64,000 nucleotides of DNA from Torreya grandis. Its lineage: Eukaryota > Streptophyta > Pinopsida > Cupressales > Taxaceae. This document shows positions 1 through 10,736 of this stretch, piece by piece; within the stretch, counting starts at the first letter, position 1, and every line of letters begins with the position of its first letter. The notes beneath the pieces were generated by a model. It was not told the origin of the DNA. It was given only the letters and a program-made list of their open reading frames with translations, and did not search any database. Made by a program: the position numbers and the translations under genes. The stretch spans positions 1,976,001 through 2,040,000 of the forward strand of contig JARHVA010000158.1 in assembly GCA_037957365.1 (NCBI GenBank). Reading direction: 5' to 3'.

Positions 1-2400
1 TCATAGGATTTAATGGTGATTATTTCTACTTGGACATCTATTATCATGTACCCAAGAAGCTTTATGAACTTTAGAGACATAATATTCAACCATAATCCAT
101 TATTTATGAGGAGATGCTTCAATTTATTCATGTTATGTAAAATTTGATGTATAAGGGATTATTATGAAGTGGGAAAAGGGATGACATATCACTTTGGTTG
201 AAGGTTAATTGTTGGCCTAGAGCTAGGTTTCCAACCAATGCCTAAAATTTGTCAAGAGATATGTCATTGGGAACTTTGTATTGGCTAAGGAATTCTATCA
301 AGATGTTTTTGTGGATAGTAGACATACACAACAAATCTAAAATGGATATTTGTGCTAGCATATTTTGTAATTATTCCACAATGTCAAACATTTTTCTTGG
401 ATAATAAGAAATGGATTATTCTAAGGTAGAGAAGTTGGTTAGATGATGAGTGAAGTGGTAGATGGTTTTGGTCCTAGTATGGTTATCCTTAACTACCAGG
501 TTATGATTGCACAATCAAGATTAGGTACAAGACCATTGTTGCTAACAAATGATGGTTGAGGGGGACCATGTAGGACAATTCTTGGTTGTTGTTGCACTTA
601 TGTGTGTTTAAGGGTTAATGAAAAGTAATATGTATAAGGTCTAAATTTGGGAATCCTTATTTGTTAGTTCACTTGTATGCACCCAGGTCAAGGAAGGATT
701 ATTGGCATAGGTTAGTTAGTTGGAAATGACTAGTAATAGTCTTGTCTGATTAGTTCTTGATATCATAATGATGGAAATGGTGTTAATGTGACCTCCTATA
801 GTATGGCCTACAACTGAGTTTTAGTCCTTTGAAATCACATGGTAGGTTTGTTGGTTGTTTGCACTATTATGACCTTGGTTCTATCCATTATTTTGATGTT
901 GTTGGTTTTATTGTTGATTTTATTGGTTTGATTAGTTATGTTGGTTCAACCTTGGTTTTGATACTATTATTATTGATGTTGCACTAGCCACTATTATTAT
1001 TAGTTATGTTGTGGAAAAGGATTATAATAAATTCCAAGGTTCCTTTTAGATGTGGAAGCTCCATGATCAAATGAAATCTTTCCATTTTCAATGATATTCT
1101 CAATGACATGTTTAATTTGAACACATCACTACAAATTATAACCATTGACTTGATTATATTTTCAAAATTCATTTGGCCTATACCAGTCTAGAATGTTAGT
1201 ACCCTCAAGAATTTTCCCTTTTGAAATAGGCCATTTAATTAGATTAACTATATTGAGCTTAAAAAACACTAATTCAATAGGTTCTCCAAGGTTTATAAAG
1301 GCATGATGAGTAGGCATGTTTCTCCTTATAGGAGGGTTTTGCAAAGGCATAGGTTGCTACATTTTTTACATTTACTATGCTGGTCTAGGTTATGGTACTT
1401 GTTGTGCATGTTTAGTTTGCTGAAGAGGATATTGGTTAGGAGTTATGTACATATATGATATAGGATGTGTAAATGGTGTTTACACCATTTGGACATGTGA
1501 TGAATTTTTTACTCCATTCCTTAAAACATTCTTGTTGTGATTGAATTATTTGGGTTTATCATAGTTATTGGCCTAGGTTTATTGTGATGCTTTTACTTAT
1601 ACTAGACTTTGATTTTGGCCATTGTTCTAGTTTTGGTTCTAGCTTTGATTAGATGAGGATAGTTTAATGGTCCCTTTATTAATGAGGGCTCTTTCAATCA
1701 CCAAAATGTTTTCAATGATATCTTTAAACGTGTGAGAACACTACAACTCCAAATTATAAGATATCTCATTGTGTAGATTTTTGGTAAACATAATAGCTAG
1801 TTGTTTATCTAGTAGGTTATGGGTAAATAAGCTTATAAGGGCTCTCAATCGCTATAGATAATTTGCAAAGATTTATCCAATTTTTTTTGGCCTTTGTTAA
1901 GTCTACTAATAAAAATATCATGCTTGAGATTATAAGATAAGTGCTATATGAACTTGTCTAAAAGATTATCAAAATCAGATAATAAATTCTTAGACAACTT
2001 TAGGAACCATTCCAATGCTTGCCTTATTAGGCTTCTTGGAAATAATAACAATAGGTGTATATCACTATATGCCACTGGTTGGCATGTAATAAATAACTCT
2101 ATCAAATGGGCCTTAGAGTCACCTTTCCCCTTATATTTATCAAACTTTGGTGGCTCATATCCTAGAGGAAATGATATCTATAAGTACTTCATGTTTAAAT
2201 GGTAAGAACACACATTGTCCAACTTAAAAAAATTTAGGTTGTTTTCCCACTTGAATGAGGGAAATTACATCCTTCATTTTTTGTAGTTCTTGTGTGAGGA
2301 AACCAGTGGGATCATTGGCTTGTTGAGGTGGAGGATGGGTGCTCAAAATTGGATTAATTTGACTAGGGTAGAGTGAAGGCATTTTCCTGGGGAATGTTGG
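1..2400 (-). pseudogene. Ty3/gypsy gag and start of protease, decayed, cut by window edge
   Basis: Gag is the capsid/nucleocapsid precursor of LTR retrotransposons and the protease cuts it. On the minus strand near 2100-2180 I read PPKFDKYKGKGDSKAHL, then an LFPRSL-like stretch, LLSDFDNLLDKFI and NLEHD/NLKHD-type motifs down to about 1650. These follow the usual order of a plant gypsy capsid domain. Further on (1350-1162) comes NLGEPIELVFFKL followed by LIKWPISKGKILEGTN, then a degenerate C-terminal segment to about 1000 and an Asn/Gln-rich stretch. Around 330-230 the frame reads EFLSQYKVPNDISLDKF and LALGQQLTF, a typical lead-in to protease. At 140-1 a protease-like segment with NNG where DNG or DSG is expected runs off the left edge. 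There are many stops and frameshifts, so it is non-functional. A 5' LTR lies directly upstream (to 3306). Identification as gypsy is confident; lineage is not assigned. Confidence 0.75.
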
Positions 2401-2419
2401 ATTGGCTAGGACATAGTAA

Positions 2420-3306
2420 CGTTATAATCAAAATGAAAACAACACACTAACATGAAAAAAAATGAAAATAACACACTAACATGGATAAGAATATATTGCC
2501 TAGATCAAAGGGAGGAGCATAGTGAAGAAAAAAAAAAGCACAACTAAAATGCAAGAAAAATGACCTTTATTACCTTCTTTGAATGCACCAAGAGATTTCT
2601 TCATTTGGCTTGCTTGACTTGTGCCCAAGAAGTCTTTGGAAAATGGAGTTGTGTGGCTCCTTCTCTCCTTGGAACCATTATTGTTTCGCTCATCCTTGCT
2701 TGATGTATCTTGATGGATCAAAGTGGTTTGGCTTGTAATTTTGGCATTATAACTCCATAGCTTTAAATTATGCACCAAATCCTACATTATAACATTACTA
2801 TGTATAAGCTCTCTAAATGAAGAGGTAAATGATTGTATTTATAGGTTTAGCAAAAGGGCTTGGAATGGGTTAAAACCTCACCTTAGTTCATTAATTAACC
2901 CCAATAGAGTTAAAAGGTGTCCAAACCTCTTGAATAACATGGAATAGGCATGGGTGAGGTATTTTGGATTTTGGACAACTTACAAAAGGTAATTATGAAT
3001 TCCTATGATATTCTTTGATTTTTGAATTTTTTTTATAATTCATTTGATTTTTCATGGTTAATTAAATTTAGGCATTTGATTAGGTTTTGCATGTTAATTA
3101 ATTTTATTTAGGGATTTTAGCATTTTCAAGATTTGAATTAATTGTGTGTGCATTTGTCCCATTTAATTGATTTATAAGCCAAATTATATTTTATGAAGCC
3201 AAATTTGAGACATTTAGAGATTCTTAGGCTATATTTGCAAAAAGTTGGTAAGAATCAATCTAAAGTTTGGTATGAAGCCATTGGTGGCCAATTTTAGGTG
3301 TCTACA
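2420..3306 (-). repeat. 5' LTR of the minus-strand gypsy element
   Basis: On the minus strand the sequence begins TGTAGACACCTAAAATTGG at 3306, a typical TG start for a plant gypsy LTR, and lies directly upstream of the gag remnant. A TATAAATA box is present inside. The inner boundary near 2420-2480 is uncertain because I found no clear primer-binding site. A 30-bp direct duplication containing AACACACTAACATG sits at about 2421-2482. The partner LTR would lie left of the window. Confidence 0.5.
2836..2843 (-). promoter_or_regulatory. TATA box in LTR
   Basis: TATAAATA on the minus strand, about 465 bp inside the LTR start and upstream of gag, in the position expected of an LTR promoter. It is called from sequence and position only. 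Confidence 0.4.
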
Positions 3307-3882
3307 TACATAAGGGTAAACTATACAATATGAATATGCATGAACTGATATAAATTATAATTTTAAAAATATCACTCATGAGATACTATTTGAATGCTTC
3401 AAACATTTTATATGACTTATTTTATGACTAATAAATAAATAGGGATGAATAGAGAAATATAACTCAATTGTGAAATTGATTGAATGAGCCTTGGTAGGTG
3501 TTTGCTTGGTATTTAATATATGATCAATGAGAAGGATTAGGATTATATTATACCATACATTTTGAAAATATATCATGGTCTGGTTCAATAAGACAAATAA
3601 TATAACTAATAGGTTTTGAAAAATTTATAATTTGGATGAATTTTGGCCAGGGTTAATTTTAGTGGTGAATCTTTGTTAATTCATGAATATTCTACTTTTA
3701 TAAATCTAAATTTGTCAAATTTTTGGGGTATTGAAGAGCTTGGAATCACCTAATTATTTTGGATGTAAGTTCACTTTTAGACTTAGATTACCTACTATTT
3801 AAAATAAATTCATTCATATAAAACAAAATGTCTCATACTTTGAAAGGTAATCTAGGTACATTCACCTCATATCAAACATGTA

Positions 3883-4125
3883 GATGATCGTCTATATATG
3901 CCAACAATAATCTACATATCTACATATGCCAATAGCCATCCACATATGTCAATGGACATACACATATGTTGATGGACATACACATATTATAATGGCCATC
4001 TACATATACTGATGATCATCCACTTATACGAATAGTTGTCCACATATGTTGACAGCTATCTATATATGCCAGTAGCTGTCTGCATATGCCGATAATCGTC
4101 TACATATGCTAGTAGCTATCCATAA
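3883..4125. repeat. 20-bp tandem repeat array A
   Basis: About 11-12 imperfect units of exactly 20 bp, for example CACATATGTCAATGGACATA and CACATATGTTGACAGCTATC. The phase is kept across nearly the whole block. It has no coding sense. Confidence 0.85.
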
Positions 4126-4155
4126 CCTAAAATGACATAAAAATATTAAAAAATT

Positions 4156-4502
4156 AAATATTATTAAAAATTATATTCTTCTCTAAAAATTATGTAATTT
4201 CAAAAAAAATCATTGTAATCTGAGTTCGTATGCAAACATTATGGCCTCAGGAAGTTGGCTAGATTATAGTGCATTTACCGGTAGAAATCTACATGATGTT
4301 GGTGGATATCCACATGATAATAATGAATGCATATTGGCATCATGTGGACATCCATTTGCATAATGTGAATGTCCATCGACAAGTGCACTGTAAACTAGCC
4401 AACTTCCCAAGGTTGTAACTTTTGCATATGAACTTGGATTGTGATGATTTTTTTTAAATTGCATAATTTTTCAAGAAGAATATAAATTTGTAATAATATT
4501 TA
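4156..4502. repeat. Foldback (imperfect inverted repeat, arms about 118 bp)
   Basis: The left arm 4156-4273 is the reverse complement of the right arm 4384-4502 with scattered mismatches. Both share GGAAGTTGGCTAG(A/T)TTA(T/C)AGTGCA and a TTATATTCTTCT end. The 110-base loop contains 20-bp-like pieces (ATCCACATGAT, ATCATGTGGA). It could fold as a long hairpin RNA, or be a miniature foldback element. No transposase frame is present. Confidence 0.8.
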
Positions 4503-4799
4503 TTTTTAGAGAAGTTTTTTATTAATAAAATATTGATTTTCCTATATAATTAATCACCTTTTAAACTAATTCACCACTATTGCTAGAGGGCTAAAAAATA
4601 GGTATATGTATGAAACTGATAGTGAAGGATGTTTATTAGATTTTAATATTTATGGGTAGTGTTTGAAATCTAGGTCATAAAAATTATATGGATCAAACTA
4701 AAAGATAAGCATTTAGCCATAATGAGATGGTGAATGCGAGGATTTTAGTAACATAAAGGTCTAACACTAAAGGTTAGATCTCTAATTGATATTTGTCAA

Positions 4800-5975
4800 A
4801 TGAATAAGACTAAGAAGCTATAAATATTTAGTTTTAGTATCTACATTTCTTCCCCTTTAATATAGTAATGCATAAATATAAAATTACTAGTTTAAAGGAA
4901 AGAAATGCATATTTGGGTGTGTACAACACTCCATTCCTTTGTTTGAGCCCACTTTGAGTGCTTTTTTACTATGTGATTTATAACCAAGAGCATGTTACAA
5001 TGTAAATCAATGTATACAATCTAAAATTTGAAATAATTGAAATGATTGAAAATAAAGAGAGAAAGAAAGGAGTACACTTATGTGTCAATGCAACCATGTT
5101 GCATCTTAATGCTTTTAGTTTATAAATATTATTTTTTATGAAGCATTGAAGCTGAAAGAGGTTCAAAATTGAACCTTGGTTAATTGAAGGATATTTTAAG
5201 GTATTATACCCCCAATGTGATGCAAAGATTAGTTGTGACATGACCATTGAGATCACTATATCTCAATCACATAACTCAAGTGTGAAAATGTAATATGGTG
5301 ATGCATAATCAACTCATCCTATAAATATGGTGAGATTGGATGATTTAATAACTCCAACCTATAAATTTTTTGAGTTTTAATTATTTAATAACTTTAATAT
5401 ATAAAATTAAGAAACTACTATAACATAAAAGGCCCAATGAAAACACATCTTGGTGTAATTAGTGGGTCTTGGTGAATAGTAAAATTGGTAAATTTTGATT
5501 TTTTTTTTGCAATAACATGGAATATGCATGTATAATATGTCTCAACTAGAGTATAAATGTCATAAATATGAAAAAATCTATTTCAAATCTATTAAAAATC
5601 AATGTACTATATATTATTATGACCCAAGTGTATATCTAAATCATGAAATAGAACTAGAGATTGTACAAGTGTGGAGGTCATGTATTTTTGACATGCCCTC
5701 ATTAAAATATGAAAATACTAGGTAAGTGTGTAAGTGTGGAGGTCATGCTTCTATGAGATGCCTTCACTGATATGACCCACCTTTTGAGGTGAGGGAGATA
5801 GAAAATGTTAGGTAGCTTACCTCAAAAGGATAATGTAACTATATAATCTATGTATGAATCATATAGCTTATAGGGATAACATGTTTAATTATATATATCA
5901 ATGAAGCTCATAGTATGTGATCACATAAAGTCCTAAGATGCATGATATGGATCATGGTAACATCTAGAGAGTAAC
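4800..5975. other. Unassigned A+T-rich DNA with two short duplications
   Basis: No recognisable gene. A unit of about 41 bp starting CCTATAAAT is doubled near 5318-5400. A 65-bp unit starting AAGTGTGGAGGTCATG is doubled at about 5666-5800. This is the left flank of the LTR element that begins at 5976; the last 5 bases, GTAAC, are its target duplication. Confidence 0.5.
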
Positions 5976-6739
5976 TATTGATGATTTAAAATTGTGCTTG
6001 ATTCTAATGAACAACAATGGGAAGTTTTAAGATGTGGGACTTGCGACTTGAAACAACCTCCAAATTTTTGAGAAGTTGGTTCTTCTTTATATTGAGTAGA
6101 TACTGTGAAAAGGGATAGGGATTTTAATTAGTACACAAATGCAAGAAAGGAAATCTAATCTATGGTGATGCACCTGAATGTAATTCAACCTTAATCTTGA
6201 GCATAGTGAGACTATATGTAGGATTCATTTACATTTAAGAGCAAACAAGTGCATGATCAATGTAGAAGATGGAAACAATAGAAATAGAGGCTCATAGCAT
6301 AGACTAATTTTGTATTGATACAAAAAATGTCAACAAAGGCATAGGGTTTAATCTTCTTATTTGAATTTTCCAGTCATATAAGAGGCACAAAAACATGTAC
6401 AATTATATAAACCTTTCAACTCAAGAAAATGAGACAAAAGCAAATGACATTCCTAATCACGGTTCTAGAAAGTCTACAGCCTAGACTAATTTTGTAAATG
6501 ATACAAAAAATATCAACAAAGGCATAGGATTCAATCTTGTCATTAATTCTCCAGTCACTTAAGAGGCACAAAAACATGCATAGTTACATAAACCTTCCAA
6601 CTTAAGAAGATAGAACAAAAGCAAATGATATTACTTAGTCACAGCTCTATAAAGTCTAAACTCTTTACAATAATTCTCTCTCAAAATTCTCTCTAATAAT
6701 TCCTCCTTCTTCTCCCCCTTCTGGTGATCTATGTACCCT

Positions 6740-6747
6740 TATTTATA
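6740..6747 (-). promoter_or_regulatory. TATA box in 3' LTR
   Basis: TATAAATA on the minus strand within CTATAAATAAGGGT. It is conserved in the same place in the other LTR (11502-11509). Confidence 0.5.
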
Positions 6748-6969
6748 GCCTTATATTCACTCCAGATTGTTTGCTTGTTCCCAATCTAATGGCCCAACTG
6801 AAATCTAACCGAACTGGCAGTGTCTAACAGAAGATATTTTATAGATTCTAAAATGCTTTATCTTCTGGGAGTTCATTGGCTGAAATAGATTGCAGGATGC
6901 TCCCTTCTCTTAAATTCTAGATAAAACTTAGTTAATTCTTTGAAAATCCTCCTATTACTTAGGAGACAC

Positions 6970-7770
6970 TGGAAAATGACACTTGGCATGTTCTACAGCA
7001 CCTATTGAAGACACGTGGCACTTTCTGCATAACTTATACTCTTTTGTGTCTTTGCTCAGGAATGTTCTGCCTTTGACACTTGTTGCTATCCACTTCCTCA
7101 AAAATTCAATAGCTTAAAATAAAATAAGACCCACAACATTTATTATCCAAGTAACTTTAAAAGGGCCACAGGGATAGGTGTCAATCTCCACTACTTTTAT
7201 TAAAGGACACATGACAATCTCTACTTTACTTATCTAGGGTTACGTGGTGATCTCCACTACTTTTAGTTACCCTTTTAGAAACTTTTGAAAGATGACACAT
7301 GGTGGTATCTACTTTACTCTATTTATACCATAGAAATAATTGGGTCTCATTTCACATTTACAAAAATAATGACACCTGGCAGCTTCTGCTTGGTTAAGAA
7401 ATAAAACTTGAGACCCACCATAGTCTTTGCTATATCAATGAAGCAAAATGAAGATAATTTAGATCATGACACATGGTGGCTTTTTCTCTCTTATTTTGGG
7501 ATACATGGCATCTTTCATTTCTTTTAGGAAAGAAAAATTGAGACCTTCCATGACTACCACTTAGCACTTTCCGCTTGATCCTGATACTTAGCTTGTTAAA
7601 ACCTTTCACTGAAAAGAGATGAAATGTGGGTGCTGATATGAAACCATAGATGATGACACTTGGTGCATTTTATGGAGTCACTTATGATATATGTGGCACC
7701 TTCTAACCAACTCATAGAAAATATGAAAGGTGTCTCAGATGATGACACTTGTCAGCTTCCGCTTTACTTC
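6970..7770 (-). promoter_or_regulatory. Serial G-box-like motif cluster in LTR
   Basis: About 13 loose copies of a 25-bp motif resembling GACACGTGGCAGCTTCTGCTT lie upstream of the TATA box in element orientation. Examples are GACACGTGGCACTTTCTGC (from 7010), GACACCTGGCAGCTTCTGC (about 7371) and GACACTTGTCAGCTTCCGC (about 7744). The G-box CACGTG is intact at 7012-7017; other copies read CACATG or CACTTG, mostly as expected from CpG decay. CACGTG is a known plant bZIP/bHLH binding core. Regulation here is inference. Confidence 0.5.
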
Positions 7771-8362
7771 AACACTTAGACAAAAATGAATCAAAAGGAA
7801 GATAGAGCCTGTGCTCTATTTCAAAACTCTACCATCTCAAACCAAAGTATGTGAAGACAAAATTTCACGGTGCACGACTGAAAAAAATAGAATGAAACCT
7901 AGAGTAAATTTTTACTCTACAATTATTGGTGACCCCAAGGAATTTTGAGCCTGCTAAAAAAGAAACCACAATTTCCCACATATAAAAATGTGGCAACAAT
8001 CACAACTTTAGTAAGGCCATCTGATAAACAAACCATTCAACATCAAAAATCCCCTACTTATTTTGAAACTCTTGGAAAGTTAAATCAAGGTTAATGATGT
8101 CTTTGTGTGAAAACTCTATGAATATGAACTGTAACCTTCAATTGGAATTCAAGCTGGATCAAAACAACTTCCACTTCTAGCACTGACGAATCAGACACAT
8201 CTAGGGAATTATGGAGATTTGAGAGAGAATTAATGTGTTGAGAGTCTTGAAAATTTTGAAAAGATTCTAAGCTGCAGCCACATGCTCAAAGAACACTTAT
8301 TTTAAAGAGAGAGCAGGAAAGAAAAAATGGGAAAATAGAGAAATAAAACTAAAAGAAAACTA

Positions 8363-10690
8363 CTATATACAGCTAACTAGGTATATTTTCCTCCCTCCTA
8401 GATCAAAAGGAAACTTTCTAAAGTTTCCTTCATGGTGAGAAGACTTATGGTGCCAGACAAATGGCTGAATGGGATGGAGCTCTGGTGACTTGCTCATCCT
8501 ACTTGCCAACTTGATTGGCTTGCATCTGAGTGAATCAGAGTCAAACATGCTTCCACTATATACATACTCTTCTTGTTCTTGAAAGCTCGTCAAATGCCGG
8601 TTCTTCATATTGGTGTGTCTCATCAAGAAATTGATGGCTATTGTCTCATCACCATAAGCCCTTGGATATACCTTATTGATTAGCTTATCTCTTTCTGCCT
8701 CATTCTCAGGTTCCATTGCATGATCATCCTCCTTGATGACTTCAACCTCTTGAAAGGATAAGTCTAAAAGCTTGCATCCCCTTTGCATACTTATTTGAGT
8801 CTCAATGCTACCTTCTCCACCTAAAGCTAGCTCACATCCTTCTTGAAGAATAGTGTAACCTACCCCAATGACTTCAAACAAGTCATTTAAAACATGATAA
8901 CAAATTATCTCTTTTTCATCATAGATAGAGGCAAAATCTTTTGACTTATCTTCTAGTTCATCAAAGGGTATACCTATGGTGATTTATTCTTCATCTGCAC
9001 TCATGAAATCTTCTTGACTAGCCATGAACTGAGTATACTCCTCTTTACTTGCTTCCTTCAAAATATATTCCTCTTTGAAAAGGGATGAAGAAGAAGACTG
9101 ATGGTTATACATATGCAGAAGAGGATATAATTCTTGAGCTAGAATCAAATGATTCTCTTCTTTCCATTTGTCCATCACTTCATCTATATCAGATGTAGCT
9201 TGATAGCTCTCTTGGAGGGGTGTAGATGGGGTGTGTTCAAATGTAGGATCTTCTACTTGATTATCACCATGAGTAAGAGCAGCCTCAAATTATTCAAAGT
9301 TTTGAGCAAAACTTTTCTCTTCTTCCCTTCTGCCCCATGATTCCATTGTTTTTTTCCAACTCATGACCTTAGGTCTAGAACTTTTCTCTTGGAAAGAGTC
9401 AGTAATTTTATCTTCTTCAAAGTTTTCAGCTGGTTCATGATCTTCTTTCTTCCAACTTGGAATCCTGTCATCATGCTGAAGAACTTGAGGATTGGTATAA
9501 GAGGTATCTTTTGGCGTAGGCTCCTTTCTAAGGTTTGAAAGCTCTATCTCTCTTTCACTAAGCAATCTCATTTTTTCCTCTAATTCATCAATTTGCCTAG
9601 CTATATTTTCTTGAAAAAGTCTTTCTTGGAGCTCATAGGAATCATCAAATAAATGGGAAGTATATGAAGGTTGCCATGAAAAAAAAGAAGGTTCTTGAGG
9701 AAGGGTTGGAGAGACTTGAAAGGGACTAACCTAATTTTGTATCTCACACTCTTGGACAATGTCTTTCTCCTTCTTTCTGCCCCATGATTCCATTTTTTGT
9801 TCCCAACTCATGACCTTAGGCCTAGAACTTTTCTCTTGGGAAGACGGGGTTACAAGGTGAAGGGGAAGTGAGGGTTTGGATTCCAATTCCCTTGCTGCCA
9901 ACATAGATTGCTATTTTTGAAGATTTTCCAATTCAATTTGTTTATCAAGATTGGCCTTAAAATCCAGACTTATTGTTTTAGAACTTTCCTCAACATGATT
10001 GGGGAAAGAACCATGATAGGCTCAACTTGGCTCCTGAGCAAGGGTTGAGTATGTCTGATATGAAACTTGGGGCAGCAGATATGAAGGTTTATAGACTTGG
10101 TAAGGCTGCCTCTCATGAATACTCAGCTTCTCTTCCAAAGATGCAATTAAGCCACTCATATCCAACATCTCATATGCAAGCCTTTGCCACTTTGCTCTTT
10201 CAATGGGAGCCCATTCACTTTTAATCAGATCTACTACATTTCATACTTGATAGATGACATTATTAGGAATGTATTGGCCTCATCCCCTTCTATTGTCAAG
10301 CTCTAATACATGTTTTTAATATCCTAGTAATGCTTTTTTAAAGGTGGAAATGAGATTAGATTGAGTATGAGATGTAACATATTGGGAAGATTGGGCATAA
10401 GACTGATATGGCTCATGATAGAGCTGAGGCTGATCATATTGGACCTATGAAGGGAAAAAATCATAACCATATGCATCCTTATTGCTTGATGTGATTCCAT
10501 GAGCAACCTGATCTTTATTAAAAATATATGAAGGGGCATAAGACCCATAACTCTGAGTAATAGAATTATACATACCAAATGGTGATTTCTTCTTGACTTT
10601 GATTCTTTGAGGTAATCGGTGATGACAAAAGATTTAGATCTTGTTACTGATCCACAACTCTGACTCCTTATTGCTCTCTCGTTCATATGA
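8363..10690 (-). pseudogene. Long unknown reading frame of the pol-less LTR element
   Basis: I do not recognise this protein. One minus-strand frame is open from about 10300 to the TAG at 8363 with only about five in-frame stops (single TAA/TAG, some at probable Gln codons). The most N-terminal part needs a frame change near 10600. Order: a Tyr/Gln/Ser-rich N-terminus (SYAQSSQYVTSHTQS near 10390); a charged coiled-coil-like middle (ENIARQIDELEEKMRLLSE near 9590); a doubled module, EKSSRPKVMSWEQKMESWGR (about 9839-9780) and EKSSRPKVMSWKKTMESWGR (about 9391-9332); an acidic region; and a C-terminus with FRKFPFDLGGRKIYL. No zinc knuckle, protease or RT motif is visible. By position it may be a divergent gag-like protein of a non-autonomous element. 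The sparse damage suggests recent loss of function or a once-selected product. Confidence 0.6.
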
Positions 10691-10712
10691 TCTTGAAAGA
10701 AACTTCAAGATT

Positions 10713-10732
10713 GGTCCCACCGAGTGTGCCAA
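10713..10732 (-). other. Primer-binding site of the pol-less element
   Basis: On the minus strand TTGGCACACTCGGTGGGACC starts 4 bases inside the 5' LTR end. It nearly matches 30824-30843 and resembles 41119-41137. I cannot name the tRNA. Confidence 0.6.
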
Positions 10733-10736
10733 AAAT

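Larger units (their letters stand above)
3307..4790. repeat. Dispersed repeat, copy 1 (pairs with 16385-16990)
   Basis: Several blocks match 16385-16990 in the same orientation and order: the start with GAATATGCATG, ATAACTCAATTGTG with TGAATGAGCCTTGGTAG, and a later block with GATAAGCATTT and CATAATGAGATGG. Copy 1 has about 940 extra bases (roughly 3660-4600) holding the 20-bp array and the foldback. The pair could be the two LTRs of an old minus-strand element whose gag-protease survives at 13465-15500. That is inference. Confidence 0.45.
5976..7921 (-). repeat. 3' LTR of the pol-less element
   Basis: It matches 10737-12683 throughout. On the minus strand it begins TGTAGAGTAAAAATTTACTC, itself a near-perfect palindrome. 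Its far end reads TATTGATG on the plus strand where the other LTR has TGTTGATG. It contains a TATA box at 6740-6747 and about 13 degenerate copies of a GACACGTGGC-like motif between 6970 and 7770. Confidence 0.9.

Noticed and set aside
2500..2778. 92-residue minus-strand frame
   Set aside because: It lies within the LTR/leader of the gypsy element between TATA box and gag; no recognisable domain.
3883..4125. CRISPR-like array
   Set aside because: Units are contiguous 20-mers without spacers and are imperfect; the setting is plant nuclear DNA.
10027..10224. 65-residue plus-strand frame
   Set aside because: It is the antisense of the long minus-strand frame of the pol-less element.
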